DNA from: Duganella guangzhouensis
GTDB taxonomy: Bacteria; Pseudomonadota; Gammaproteobacteria; Burkholderiales; Burkholderiaceae_D
Reading direction: 5' to 3'
Assembly (NCBI RefSeq): GCF_009674535.1
Contig: NZ_WKJK01000023.1
Location: 35,940 to 99,939, forward strand
Length of the DNA: 64,000 bases
Positions 55,201 through 61,497 of this stretch are shown in pieces. Below the pieces are notes generated by a model. It worked only from the letters and a program-made list of their open reading frames with translations. It was not told the DNA's origin and did no database searches. Every line of letters begins with the position of its first letter. The first letter of the stretch is position 1. The position numbers and the translations under genes are program-made.

Positions 55201-58200
55201 GTATTCGGTCTTGCCGCTTAACTGGCCGGTGCCATTGTATTGGTAACTGACCACGTTCCAGCGCACATCGCTGGTGGAGACGCTCTGTGCGCTGGCGCTG
55301 AGGGTGATCCGGTTGGCCGCATCGTAGCGATAGACGGTGACCGCATTTTCCTTGACCGCCGTTTTCTTCAGATTGTCGATGCTGGTCGGTGAGGGCGCAT
55401 CGGTATCCAGCGTCGCGGCCGAATTGGTGGCGACACTAAGCGGAGTGGCAAACGCGGTGCGTTGCAAGACGTTGCCGAAGGCGTCGTACTGGTAGCTGAC
55501 CAGCGACCAGTTGGTGCTGCTGCCCGCGGCCAAGGTGATCGCCTTGCCGGTGGCGTCAACCGTGCTGCCGTCGGCGGTGACCGTGTTCAGGGCGGTCAAC
55601 GTATCGGTCAAGCGTCCCGCCGCATCGTAGATCATGCGCTCGCGGTGATCGCTGACCGAGGCGGCCGGCTTGGGCAAGGTGCTGGCGGCGATCGGACTGG
55701 CGCTGCTCACCCGCTGGGCATAGGCAATGCGGGAAACGACGTTGCCGTTGTTGTCATAGGACAGTGTGGTCAGTGCCCACTGGCCGGCGAGTTGGGCGGT
55801 GTAGGTGCTGCTGAGCCGGCCCAGACTGTCGTAGACGAATTGCTGGCGCGCGACCTGCGGCGCTTCCGTTGCGCTGGTTTTGAAGTAGGCACGCACGATT
55901 TCCAGCAACGGCGTCGAGGTATTCGTGCCGCTGGCCAGCTGGGTGTCGATGCTGCTCAGCTGTGTTGCGGAAAGTGCGGCGCCACTGGTGGTGACGGCGT
56001 AGCTGATCTTGTCGATCAGATTGCCGTCGCCATTGTACTGATAGAAGGTGGCGACGCCGAGCGGGTCGATGCTGGCGCCAATGCGCCCGTTTTCGTCATA
56101 GATGGTGCGGGTGACCGGGTCTTGCCCGATATTGGCGGCGGTGCTGCCGGCCGTGGAGCGCTGCGCCTGCGTGACCGCCTGGCCAAAGCCGTTATAGGTG
56201 GTGATGCTGTGGTTGCCCAGCGCATCGGTATAGTCGGTCACCAGACCGCGCTCGTTGTAGGCATAAGATTGCACCCGGTCCTTGCCTTGGGGATCGTACT
56301 GGGTGATGGTCAGCGCATGGCCCAGGGCATCGTAGCTGGTTTCCTGCGCATTGCCTTCCGCATCCACGCTGTAAGTCAGGCGGCCATCGGCATCGTAGCG
56401 GAAAGTGGAGACCTGGTTTTTCAGCTTTGTGTTAGCGATGATGTCGCTGATCGCCTTGTCCATGTTGCCGGTGTCGGCGTCCAGCACCACGTCGCTGCTG
56501 ACGCTCGCCGCATAATGCACGGTCGACTTCAGCTCGCCGAAGTTGGTATAGCTGCGGCCATCAATCTCGCCGTCCGGGGCGACCGTGTAGTTCAGGCGGC
56601 CGGCCGCGTCGTAATAAAACAGCGTGCGCTGGTCGTTGGTCGCTTGTTTGAACAACGCGGCGATGGTGGCGGTGACACGGCCGCCGCCCAGGCCGGCGAC
56701 GGTGACGGCGCTCAACGTGGTGGCGTAGCTGCGCGTGCTGACTACCTGGCCAAAGTTGTTGTAGCTCTGTTGTACCGCACGACCCAGTGCGTCGACCGTG
56801 TAGGAGAGCCGCCCGGCGGCGTCATAGTAATACACGGTGGCGGCGCCGTTGGGATCGGTTTTCCTGACCAACAGGCCGTCTTCATTGTAGGCATAGGTGG
56901 TGGCCACGGCGCCCGTGCCGGCGCTTTCGGTCAGCAAGCGGCCTTGACCGTCGTAGGTTTTGCTGCTGGTGGTGCCGCCGGTGCTATGGGCGATCGAACT
57001 CAGTTTGCCGTTCGGATCATAGCTGTAGGTATTAACCCAGTTGACGGTGGCGGTGCCGACGTAGGCGAAGGAATTGGTTTCCGTCAGTACCCGGCCCAGC
57101 GCGTCATAGCTGTAGCTGATGGTGCGGTTATCGGCGCTGGTGCTGGTGGTGATCCCGGTCTTGATGTCGCTCAGCTTGGCACCGTTCGGCGTGCCGCTCT
57201 TGTTGGCGTAGCTGATGCGCTTGCTGATATTGCCGGCCGCATCGTAGACCAGCTCGGTCAGATAACCGTCGCCATCCACGCTGCCGGACAGGCGGCCCAG
57301 CGTGTCATACACGCGGTATTCGTGGATATCCTCGGGCTTGGTGTTCGGCCGCAGTTGGTCCAGCGTGTAATCGCTGGTGGCTTTGACGATGCCGCTATAG
57401 GTGATGGTTTCAACCAGCGAACCCGCCGCGTTGTAGCGGTATTCGGTCAAGTAGCCGTAGGCGTCCACCTGACCGCGCAGCAAGCCATCCTTGTCGTACA
57501 GCTTGCGGCTGCTGCGATCGGTGGCCGCCGCCAATTGCTTGATGCCGCTCTCTTGGTCCGAGGTCGCCAGTGCAATGCCGCTCATCTGGCGCAGCGCGGC
57601 GGCATCCTTCAGCTGCAAGGTGCTGAACGCGTCGTCCGATAAGCGGGTGGCGCGCAGGGTGGTCAGCGTCAGTCGCGACGCGCCGTCGTAGTCGTAGTGC
57701 GTGACGTAGCCGCTGCCATCGACGCTGTCGGCCAGGCGGCCTGCGTTGTCGTAGAAGTTCCAGCTGCTGCGGTCCAGCGGGCTCGCGCCGGGACGCACGC
57801 TGTCCAGTTGGAGATCGACGATGTTGCCATTGCCATCCGGCGCCTGCAGCGAGGTCAGGGTGGTGGCGTCCAGCAGCGTGTTGTAGATAATGGTCTTGAT
57901 CAGCTGGCTGTCTTCGTTGTATACCAGTTCGGTCAACCTGCCTGCAGCATTGATTTCGGCGACCTTGCGGCCGGCGCCATCGTACAGCCAATAGGTGTTT
58001 TGACCGCCCGGCGAGGTGCTGACGCGCAGCTGACCGTCGGCGTCGTAACGGTTGCGGGTGGCGCCGCTCACCCCCGACTGTTGGACGCTGACCAATTCGC
58101 CGGCGCTGTCATAGGTATAGGTGTTGGTGGCAAACGTGGTGGCGGGGGAGGTGCGGGTATCGTTCAGCGTTTCAGTCACTACCGTGGCGTTGGCGGCGTA

Positions 58201-59961
58201 GCTGGAAGCGGCGCTGGAGATGGCCGTGCCGCCGGCGTTGGTGACGATCTTGGTCAGCTGACGCCCCAGGCCATCGTAGGTATAGGTGGTCTTGTTGCTC
58301 AGGCCATCGATAACGGTCAGCAACTGGCCGGTGGCGTTATAGGTATAGCTCACCGTTGATGTGGTCGCGGTGTCGTTGTTGGCGGTCACGGTCTGCGACA
58401 CCAGGCCGCGGGTATTGTAGCTATAGTTGGTCTGGGTGTAATTGCTGACGGTTTTAATCTGGGCGGTGGCCCATGCTTCCAGATCCTTCAGCGCAATAGT
58501 GGCTTGGCCGTCATTGGACGGGTAGCCGTTGGCGGTGTAGTTGCGGACCGCGCTGTATTGCACCTGCGCCGCGGCGGTGGCCGTGGCGGCCTCTGGATAG
58601 ACGTATTCAGTGACCCGTCCTTCCGCCGACACGGTATAGCGCAGGCGGTTGAAGCGGTCATACACGTAGCGCTCGGTCTGCGGCACGGCCAGGCTGGCAT
58701 CGGCGCCGGCTTTTTGATACGTGGTTTCGCTCAGCAGCAGATTGCTGCCGGCCGCATAGCTGCGGGTGATGATGTTGCCGGCGGCATCGGTCTGCTTGGT
58801 GCGGTTGCCGTTGGCGTCATATTCATAGGTGGTGGTCAGCCGGCGCGCATCGGTCACGGTCAGCACATTGCCGTTGTCGTCATAACTGTAGCTCACCGTG
58901 CCACTGGCGGGCGTGGTCACCGAGGTCAGTTGTCCTTTGGCGTCGTAGCCGTAAGTGACGGTGTTCATCAGCGGATCGGTGACGGTGGTGGTGTTGCCGT
59001 TGGCGGCGTAGCTGAACGCGGTGGTGTGCCCGATGAGATCGGTGCTGTTTGCGTAAAGCGTGTACGACTTGACCTTGCCATTTGCATAGGCAAAGCTCAT
59101 GCGCGTGCCATCGGACTGGCTGATGCCGGTAATCAGCTGACTGGGCACGCCGTTGACGTCGGCGGCGTAACTGTAGTTGGTGCTATAGGTCAGGCTGTCG
59201 CGGGTCAAGGTGACGGTCTTGAGCCGGTTTTGCGCATCATAGGCGTAGCTGACGGTATAGGCGTTGCCGCTACCGGACACCGGGGTCAGCGTCACCTTGG
59301 TCAGGTTGGCGCCGGTATAGGTGAAGGTCAGGGCGTCGCCGGCGGCGTCGGTGACCTTGTTCAACTGGTAAGTGGCCGGCGTGGTGGCCAGCTTGGTATA
59401 GGTGTAGGTCTGACGCACCGCGACCTGATCGCCGGCCTTGACGATGTAGCCGGCCTGGTTCATGTCGTACACCTCGTACGGGCCGAGCAGGTCGGTGCGA
59501 TCGCTGGTCCAGGTCCACTGGCCCAGGTTGGTGCCGGTACCGGGCGTGAACGTCAGCGTCTGATAGCCGCCATCGCCATCGGTGGAGTAGTAGACATTGT
59601 CGCTGCGGTACGTGAAGACCGAGACCGAGCCATCCGCGTTCAAGCGCTGCACGGTACTGGCGGCATCATTCAGCGTACCGATCAGCTTGACCTGCTTGAG
59701 CAGCACGTCCTGCCAGCCATTGTTGGTGGCGTCGCTGAGCGTGGCCTGCGAATTATAGGTACGGGTGAGGCTGAGGTTGAGACCGTTCGAAGCCAGGAAG
59801 CTGTCGCCGTCCTGCAGCGCCAGATTGCCGTTGAATACGTTGACATAGGCGGCTTCCTTGGAGCTGCCATGGACCGCGCTGCCGCCCAGACCCAATTGGC
59901 CCAACACGCCTGCCGAGGTGTTCAACAATCCGGTGTTGTTGCCGCTAACAATCGCAACCAT
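43243..59961 (-). CDS. Giant YD-repeat/DUF4214/LysM polymorphic toxin with SHH nuclease tip
   Basis: A 5,572-aa protein. The start at 59961 (MVAIVSGNNTGLLN) has GGGAGAAG at -5. There is no signal peptide; the N-terminus with VFNGNLALQD and LTRTYNSQ is that of large YD-repeat surface proteins. Layout: YD repeats about 60-2590; eight DUF4214-like modules about 2605-4240 with Ala-rich helices between them; more YD repeats to about 4870; LysM about 4876-4930; GGGGCG plus a hydrophobic stretch about 4965-5020; conserved end of core near 5151-5175; variable C-terminus from there. The tip holds DSHHIPDRNANP (near 5462) and IQMTPRDHGG, the HNH/Endo VII SHH-type nuclease (Tox-SHH) pattern. The canonical Rhs core with the DPxG motif is not seen. 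Role: contact-dependent or secreted antibacterial toxin; the export route is not evident (no PAAR or VgrG in the window). Confidence 0.88.
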   Translation of the reverse strand: MVAIVSGNNTGLLNTSAGVLGQLGLGGSAVHGSSKEAAYVNVFNGNLALQDGDSFLASNGLNLSLTRTYNSQATLSDATNNGWQDVLLKQVKLIGTLNDAASTVQRLNADGSVSVFTYRSDNVYYSTDGDGGYQTLTFTPGTGTNLGQWTWTSDRTDLLGPYEVYDMNQAGYIVKAGDQVAVRQTYTYTKLATTPATYQLNKVTDAAGDALTFTYTGANLTKVTLTPVSGSGNAYTVSYAYDAQNRLKTVTLTRDSLTYSTNYSYAADVNGVPSQLITGISQSDGTRMSFAYANGKVKSYTLYANSTDLIGHTTAFSYAANGNTTTVTDPLMNTVTYGYDAKGQLTSVTTPASGTVSYSYDDNGNVLTVTDARRLTTTYEYDANGNRTKQTDAAGNIITRSYAAGSNLLLSETTYQKAGADASLAVPQTERYVYDRFNRLRYTVSAEGRVTEYVYPEAATATAAAQVQYSAVRNYTANGYPSNDGQATIALKDLEAWATAQIKTVSNYTQTNYSYNTRGLVSQTVTANNDTATTSTVSYTYNATGQLLTVIDGLSNKTTYTYDGLGRQLTKIVTNAGGTAISSAASSYAANATVVTETLNDTRTSPATTFATNTYTYDSAGELVSVQQSGVSGATRNRYDADGQLRVSTSPGGQNTYWLYDGAGRKVAEINAAGRLTELVYNEDSQLIKTIIYNTLLDATTLTSLQAPDGNGNIVDLQLDSVRPGASPLDRSSWNFYDNAGRLADSVDGSGYVTHYDYDGASRLTLTTLRATRLSDDAFSTLQLKDAAALRQMSGIALATSDQESGIKQLAAATDRSSRKLYDKDGLLRGQVDAYGYLTEYRYNAAGSLVETITYSGIVKATSDYTLDQLRPNTKPEDIHEYRVYDTLGRLSGSVDGDGYLTELVYDAAGNISKRISYANKSGTPNGAKLSDIKTGITTSTSADNRTISYSYDALGRVLTETNSFAYVGTATVNWVNTYSYDPNGKLSSIAHSTGGTTSSKTYDGQGRLLTESAGTGAVATTYAYNEDGLLVRKTDPNGAATVYYYDAAGRLSYTVDALGRAVQQSYNNFGQVVSTRSYATTLSAVTVAGLGGGRVTATIAALFKQATNDQRTLFYYDAAGRLNYTVAPDGEIDGRSYTNFGELKSTVHYAASVSSDVVLDADTGNMDKAISDIIANTKLKNQVSTFRYDADGRLTYSVDAEGNAQETSYDALGHALTITQYDPQGKDRVQSYAYNERGLVTDYTDALGNHSITTYNGFGQAVTQAQRSTAGSTAANIGQDPVTRTIYDENGRIGASIDPLGVATFYQYNGDGNLIDKISYAVTTSGAALSATQLSSIDTQLASGTNTSTPLLEIVRAYFKTSATEAPQVARQQFVYDSLGRLSSTYTAQLAGQWALTTLSYDNNGNVVSRIAYAQRVSSASPIAASTLPKPAASVSDHRERMIYDAAGRLTDTLTALNTVTADGSTVDATGKAITLAAGSSTNWSLVSYQYDAFGNVLQRTAFATPLSVATNSAATLDTDAPSPTSIDNLKKTAVKENAVTVYRYDAANRITLSASAQSVSTSDVRWNVVSYQYNGTGQLSGKTEYGHTIVLKVGTSPLDAEDNMPKAEPLLDRTTAYEYDLNNRLVKTTDALNGYVLLAYDARGNLVKRTQHSDLPKAEDRITRIYYDLNNRPLYQVDATGHLTQNTYDALGKLVAVTEYAKPVIAGDLDKAAIDKLLSKPDVSYRSVHYIYDQAGQLRYTVDADGYLTQQTYDAIGRPLASTTYATKVGSKFATAADYTLTNANAAVSVAGTAHTTSKAYDAMGNVSSVTDAEGGSESYTYDALGNKLTYTNQMGAKWNYTYNAAGQLLAQVDPATTIYADGATATSSGTSISLLTLLQYDAFGNLIARTEAKNTANARITGYGYDLQGHQITTILPALAVYNSQAVAGTDGRTESAKSTHTIEVTYDGLGNAITNQDVGGQNSYKIYDKLGRVIYDIDATGHITGYERNGFGEVIKLTRYANQLTYGEQGQLIDYYHLVNGVRSSPDDRSITTSYDAAGRVLTVTEPAVTVYDQQTQSSQIRQRTTKTEYDAYGNVASVAVYGTDTKGNNPTPAAVTRYYYDVRGNRTAQIIALSSDPDNLLGYLTTYDYDAEGNQTNVKEFATAIQSWDNNTYTKPAATAADRETSYRYDGNQRKIQETKVAALLSASDTGSASDIVTNYKYDAAGNQILSAIVGGVSTITYYDALGRSIGVAQLAPSGTTTTMPVSLFKLDAYGNVLVRTDYIGGTTSTLLDSNGKPNPALPAVDSANVKNRTTITSYDLAGHALKVVDANGNASFVSYDVYGRAAKQWRTVTNSQTSAAETWYQINEYDQLGHLVNVTTPGNVDLVNASTVSEINQHYEYNAFGEATKLTTTSGSLVKVEYSDYDNAGRIWRTNRDDGIDKVTLFDAQGNATVQIRSISADQGKLHELKSVASAAQALTLADIQRTDTRYDLMGRAVDVRQSTGPQLAVMVHDAYSGGWNTQVTSGANLYGDALLVIGNVNDAGQTITVQYRIKGSPQWIDQSTTRLQWINGVPVFNSAGLAGGDYEYRVFVQPQGETSYQRESGSFTINAVAAVDQDKPLIQLYVMLFNRLPDMAGLNVYLNWYNNGGSLAQMATQFLISAEASQLLPKDSTALFKQILLQALGRNGTDADDPTYASDLAYWVNRYSGGDDAAHGQVMVDFIQTMLTPTNSSAAQARGKALVELRVQTALEYLKAGGNNSDTALKLYQEALSNPSAVLLDAAASGKKETRSSQIAQIYLALLARPPLQSEMDAAMAGSSTLDQIITQLLGTSDAQSPLLYPKFSGQSDQDYIQRVIYGIYWNVLGHLPDTAEYTAALASMAQVTDSGLKLSQFALKIIHDTAAYAGTDAARLAQKQLFNNRLAVALAYMPLAAKTDETAKLVGKAVISNVSGTGTAAAAISDALSNADLSSALAQSVSDAATAAAAATPLESMQMQIARLYAALLNRAPDAAGFAYQVAWLQSMGNTPAALAEVAQHLIDSAEARGDASLTAVTTVNGVLTPLTNAQFVDQVYKLALGKVPTSAGAIAERQRFVAQLPGLSRGQVALNIITGMLGFQGLTAEEAALKATFNNKAAVGLVCATDLAQFNWPDTADTTVAKGILAQVTASDTQTALNAAYKIAQASLLRLAANTTSAASAAATALSNAAAASLDAYNAGVAQQSAATAAASQPDATLRLQIMQIYIGILGRSVASYSSNPDLAGFNFQVNAAGGATLAQIVQSIIVDSEGVLRYPEKMLNSEFVAKVFNTMLGGNLAAPEDLAYWTAQMSAPASLSRGQVAVGILNFIQNYDTAKPTAAAQNYLIGKKQFYQNVAAAFTALDSAQQKAANDAAAAVAPVTSSDAQLAVLLDSKTSTGATTTSAVNAANSALSGANSAGDGSAAARYQLTLLYATLLKRSQAPSLTELNYYTPAVAKNGLPAIAQEFIESAEAKKGGWYPADNDLFIKALYQNILGRSASDAEVAYWRPSLVNNVGAPYARGALAMTMLTNFLNYTDNTSTQISYKTQFDQKISSFLAAEQTEAQAAADSALNAYNNAHATTVAANKTLSDATTKRNSTKTAADNAAAAAVDADTILANAANQKIATRIYIGLRGYSDYAGVAYWSRNLSTGAVPGATFIDDLMNTLGYPSDATGFLQALYSHVHGRTASADEIAWWTSALANTTRADVASQFLNSAEANTRLQTTINNQVAADIQTSKDRVAARTSTASAYTAALSAYNDANTAYTNAYSAEQSASAASSAAAKVARATDALKNAQPAVVTADQSYSISAKASEAYATAKLANDQLHVTYATQIATNASAQPAAAADHLALALANANAAVASSHVAIGAAYISDQAAPLLQQRTTRVVELYLALLNRAPTLAETLYWTDKMAAANPQELGPAIVQALMASPEGATLYPATMSNDAFIIQLYRYGLDRDLSQDVAGLRYWSDKLSGANPLSRADLAAAWVKDTVNSGNSDAMRLQNRAAATMRTLANEAKAGSPNLQPAIQLIEQNLRAAAVAADAATALAANSAGRKVTTLARLYIGLLNRLPDAAGLAFWFQQLQQGATLAKVAHDLIYSGEAITLYPAGQSDHDFLVQVYATAMGRVPSEAEIAPYVARAANSSRADAVVALLNDIADGSPTTMQQDVTRAVFNGKVQDGLNYLLTDIVKVIDNARTAKSALEAVKLANPVDRHPDDLVVAITAKAQNGMRLNSGPDQLVLDRWGNVLVQRDVRDANWTVAYTYNDAGQVVKTVRNGGGLTITTANAYDLNGKLVQTTDGRGNVNQYKYDANGALLSETHADFTTGTALATIIYTNDAFGQHTKTQQHVASGGTNSVLTTYTYDNLGHQLTRESAAVTLYWWNAATNTETSATGVMIEKYAYDELGRRTSSTSTTRITSGTLGDPNQTTTTYTRYDFSGNIISTTNELGKSTLSSYDAFNHKTAEKTTTNETRTWSVDAFGRATSSTDLGTNTTRYTYNASGQLLRQYGAKQDINYSYDAATGQVISINDKATGLLTTYTYDAAGNRVTEKIWSSSTLEKRALQDNTLRYDAFNRLTSIISTIKGANYNVSYEYDNAGDRTRQLTTYTDDAGIKNTIDVRYGYDKMNRVNSITGTDNGVAIQAHTITYNWMGNRATDTAAGVGETYTYDLAGRLTQIASSKGNITQHYDSNGRIIYIKDSGKDEIRYNQYDMAGHLTRQRVTSASGALKNTIESRYDDLGNASQTIVTASDNSTKQTTDYAYDKGDGYLLRTTTVRNSTGESKSSVQFYDANNNVKSVEQRDGNGNVTSTTGYIADYSGHLLEKGAGNDLTHSLYANDQLIGSSSNSYETFSSVYDAANSSEANNQPTVYVVQSANETLQSIAKAVWGDERLWYLIDEANGGIDGKLQAGQQVNIPTRVNVMLNGYETFKPYNKISAIGDTKPELALAMPTAQSSGGGGCGVIGKLIMVVVAVAVTYITAGAATAYLGSTLGSTFGSIAGSMVGAAAGSVASQGVGIAIGAQDGFSWNAVAKAGLQAGITSGVGQLADYADLSGKLGTQSWSSVATNAAVQNAVSQSIGNITGLQHGFSWASVAGSFVGSSVTSGLQQSNWFSGLQQSTTSMAINTISGVASGLTKSIVAGGKIQIAQIATDAFGNALGSSLAESMKESAANRQFIKALDKTGTPYTLDDNGRPVADLNYRASFNFVQGSAQGGASLDEILQAKSALASGLNRLDSAPGDLSEDVLRNRTANALAAQVGVIEGRSLSLLSSDLAAGNTSFSYLENVSGSVTGPNGASIIGNTFAGGITLMTEFADFYAEHEFAATATYKGVQAVLSGGPVKTVVLEVAKMGMESILRDATGTIANVADNQTREYVTDYAQRKGWEFELSVLGQNVTVGPEQFGQAAGRMAGGIVESILGRGVDAFASRGDAIIQTVRGPYRGGPHSATSLPRNDGLDSHHIPDRNANPLVLPSQGPAIQMTPRDHGGTSSNGQNGRASAIYRAETADMISQGRYRDAMAREILDVRRAAAERSGDRTKYNEAISEMMKYARSSGQLPINPRTGK
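47230..52148 (-). repeat. Array of about eight DUF4214-like modules inside the giant toxin
   Basis: Modules start near 52148, 51645, 51035, 50310, 49695, 49090, 48312 and 47795, reading leftward. Each opens with a form of LYxxLLNRxPDxAGxxYW and contains a later FVxxLYxxxLGR half. Spacing varies from 500 to 780 bp because Ala-rich helical linkers differ. DUF4214 is found in secreted surface proteins; its function is not established. Confidence 0.8.
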
Positions 59962-59991
59962 AGACTTCTCCCGTAATCCGGCCAGGTGCCG

Positions 59992-60062
59992 GAAACCATG
60001 CATATGCGCCGCCGACGGGCGCGTTCAGGGAATGTATCCATGGTTTTGGCGGAAGGTTTAAT
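59992..60062 (-). promoter_or_regulatory. Upstream element of the giant toxin gene
   Basis: This is the second occurrence of the element at 41826-41890, at the same distance from its start codon. On the minus strand TTAAAC and GATACA are 17 bp apart, a weak -35/-10 pair. The element is conserved while the flanks are not. Confidence 0.5.
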
Positions 60063-60066
60063 GGGC

Positions 60067-60184
60067 AGCCTGATGAATCGAGCGCGTCCTGGAAAGTCGG
60101 CGTCGTAATGCCGTTTTTGTGTTCAGGATGAAACTGAGATTGGCGCCGGCGCCGGCCGGCGGGCCGTCCGGGACCGATGGCAGG
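60067..60184 (-). pseudogene. Remnant of a second lipoprotein gene
   Basis: 60067-60150 matches 40784-40862 (the 3' part of the lipoprotein gene) with small indels. 60152-60183 then matches about 41383-41411, so some 530 bp between them are deleted. No reading frame survives. It shows that the lipoprotein gene was once duplicated together with the toxin unit. The bases from 60185 to 60269 show nothing further I can assign. Confidence 0.75.
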
Positions 60185-60269
60185 AGCAGGGTGTTTGATC
60201 TGGATGGCAGAGCTAAACAGGTGACGCGATCGCTGGATGAATTGCTATCAACGTCCATACCTCATCATC

Positions 60270-61169
60270 ATGATTTTTAATCTCGTGTGTATGGCCGCGC
60301 TATTTTTGTTCGGGCTTTACTGCACCGTCTGTGCAGCAAGGCGCAAGCCTCGGGGCCGGCGGCGTAAGCCGGGACCAACTTTGGCCACGGCGCTGCGGCC
60401 TCGGAAGGCTGCATGGGTGCGGCATCGCGTACTCGCACTGAAGGAACAACACAGCCTGTCGCATCGCAAACTGGCAGATCTGTTCAACCAACTGTATTTT
60501 GCGAAAACGGGTGTCTCCGTTGGTCGCACCTGGGTACGCGAACTACTTATCCGCGAAGCACATATCGCCTTGCATCGTCAGCGTGAACTGAAGCACAGCG
60601 TGCCGGTAAGACAGCCTAACAATCGTATGTGGGGAGTCGACACCACATGCGTCACGGACGGCGATGGGATACAGCACATCGTGTTAGGCGCGATCGATCA
60701 TGGCAGCCGCCTCAACCTGATGCTGCGCCACCTGAAACGGTTCAACCAGTGGACACTGCTTGGCAGCCTGTTTCTGGCCATCGGCCAGTATGGTCGGCCG
60801 AGCTTTATGAAGACAGACAACCATCCGGTATTTCGTGGCAGACTGGTCAAGCGTGTCTTGCGCTGGAGTGGTGTCGGGCTGCGGCACTCGCGGCCGGCAC
60901 GGCCGTGGGAAAACGGCTATATCGAAAGGCTGTTCGGGACGTTCAAACAGCACCTCTGCGGCTACTTGGTCGCGGATGCCGCTCATCTGCAGGCCGCGTT
61001 GCCTGCATTCCAGTTCTGGTACAACGTCACCCGGCCGCACCAAAACTTGGGCGGCCAGACGCCGCAACAGGCGTGGCTGGGTATTGACCCGTGGACCACG
61101 GCGCCGCGCGCATCGCACAAATTCAGCGCGTGGGGCGGCCGCTTGCGCGGCATGGTGTTGCGCCATTAG
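60270..61169 (+). CDS. DDE (integrase-core) transposase, intact copy 2
   Basis: A 299-aa protein (310 aa from an ATG at 60237). The rve core has the catalytic triad as D in GVDTTC, D in KTDNHP and E in PWENGYIERLFG, followed by FWYNVTRPHQNLGGQTP. Before the core is a helical DNA-binding region (KAAWVRHRVLALKEQHSLSHRKLA). The first 20 residues are a hydrophobic segment followed by an Arg-rich patch (RRKPRGRRRKPG), as in a group of stand-alone integrase-core proteins of proteobacteria. No terminal inverted repeats were found, so it is not a standard IS. It lies convergent to the toxin/immunity genes on its right and divergent from the giant gene. Confidence 0.85.
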   Translation: MIFNLVCMAALFLFGLYCTVCAARRKPRGRRRKPGPTLATALRPRKAAWVRHRVLALKEQHSLSHRKLADLFNQLYFAKTGVSVGRTWVRELLIREAHIALHRQRELKHSVPVRQPNNRMWGVDTTCVTDGDGIQHIVLGAIDHGSRLNLMLRHLKRFNQWTLLGSLFLAIGQYGRPSFMKTDNHPVFRGRLVKRVLRWSGVGLRHSRPARPWENGYIERLFGTFKQHLCGYLVADAAHLQAALPAFQFWYNVTRPHQNLGGQTPQQAWLGIDPWTTAPRASHKFSAWGGRLRGMVLRH

Positions 61170-61377
61170 CCGTACGCTCGAATTGGTAAAGAACGAGGCT
61201 GATGTGCTGGCCGGGGTCAGCTCGTTCATTCACGTCAGTTCTGCCTGTTTTTGTGGCAGGTAGATGCCAGAGCGCGCTATTTATGCTTGCAAGATCAACC
61301 AATAGCCCAAGATTTTATTAAGAAAGTGGGCCTTTGGACGTTCTCGCGGCGACTGTCCGTGGTGCGGACGGGACAGC
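60497..61377 (+). repeat. 881-bp direct repeat, copy 2
   Basis: Partner of 41937-42817. It includes most of the intact transposase and 208 bp of gene-free DNA after its stop (61170-61377) with one difference from copy 1. It ends at the palindrome 61353-61376, directly before a toxin-core remnant. Confidence 0.92.
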
Positions 61378-61449
61378 GATTTGCTGCGGACTCCTTCATG
61401 CTTTCAGCTAGGCTGCTCCCCAACGCATTGCCGAACGCGTCTGTAGCAA
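61378..61449 (-). pseudogene. 72-bp relic of a third toxin core end
   Basis: 69 of 72 bases match 44421-44492, the codons for TDAFGNALGSSLAESMKESAA at the end of the conserved toxin core. It also resembles the same place in the second toxin (around 62850-62910). Nothing of a toxin tip follows. It marks a lost C-terminal module. 61450-61497 has no recognised content. Confidence 0.85.
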
Positions 61450-61497
61450 CACGTGTCGGATTATATCGCCAATGAGAATTTTAGATCAAACACCAAG

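Noticed and set aside
43243..59961. CRISPR array or tandem DNA repeats suggested by periodic sequence
   Set aside because: The periodicity is at protein level (YD and DUF4214 motifs); DNA units vary in length and sequence and have no identical direct repeats with spacers.
44416..59976. Long plus-strand open frames (up to about 945 codons) across the giant toxin gene
   Set aside because: They are antisense to a gene whose YD, DUF4214 and LysM motifs are clear. Their composition (Val/Gly/Ala/Arg/His-rich) is that of the complement of GC-rich codons, and no domain or ribosome site supports them.
60270..61377. Standard insertion sequence with terminal inverted repeats
   Set aside because: No matching inverted ends or target-site duplication could be found around either copy. 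Copy 1's left end is an internal truncation.
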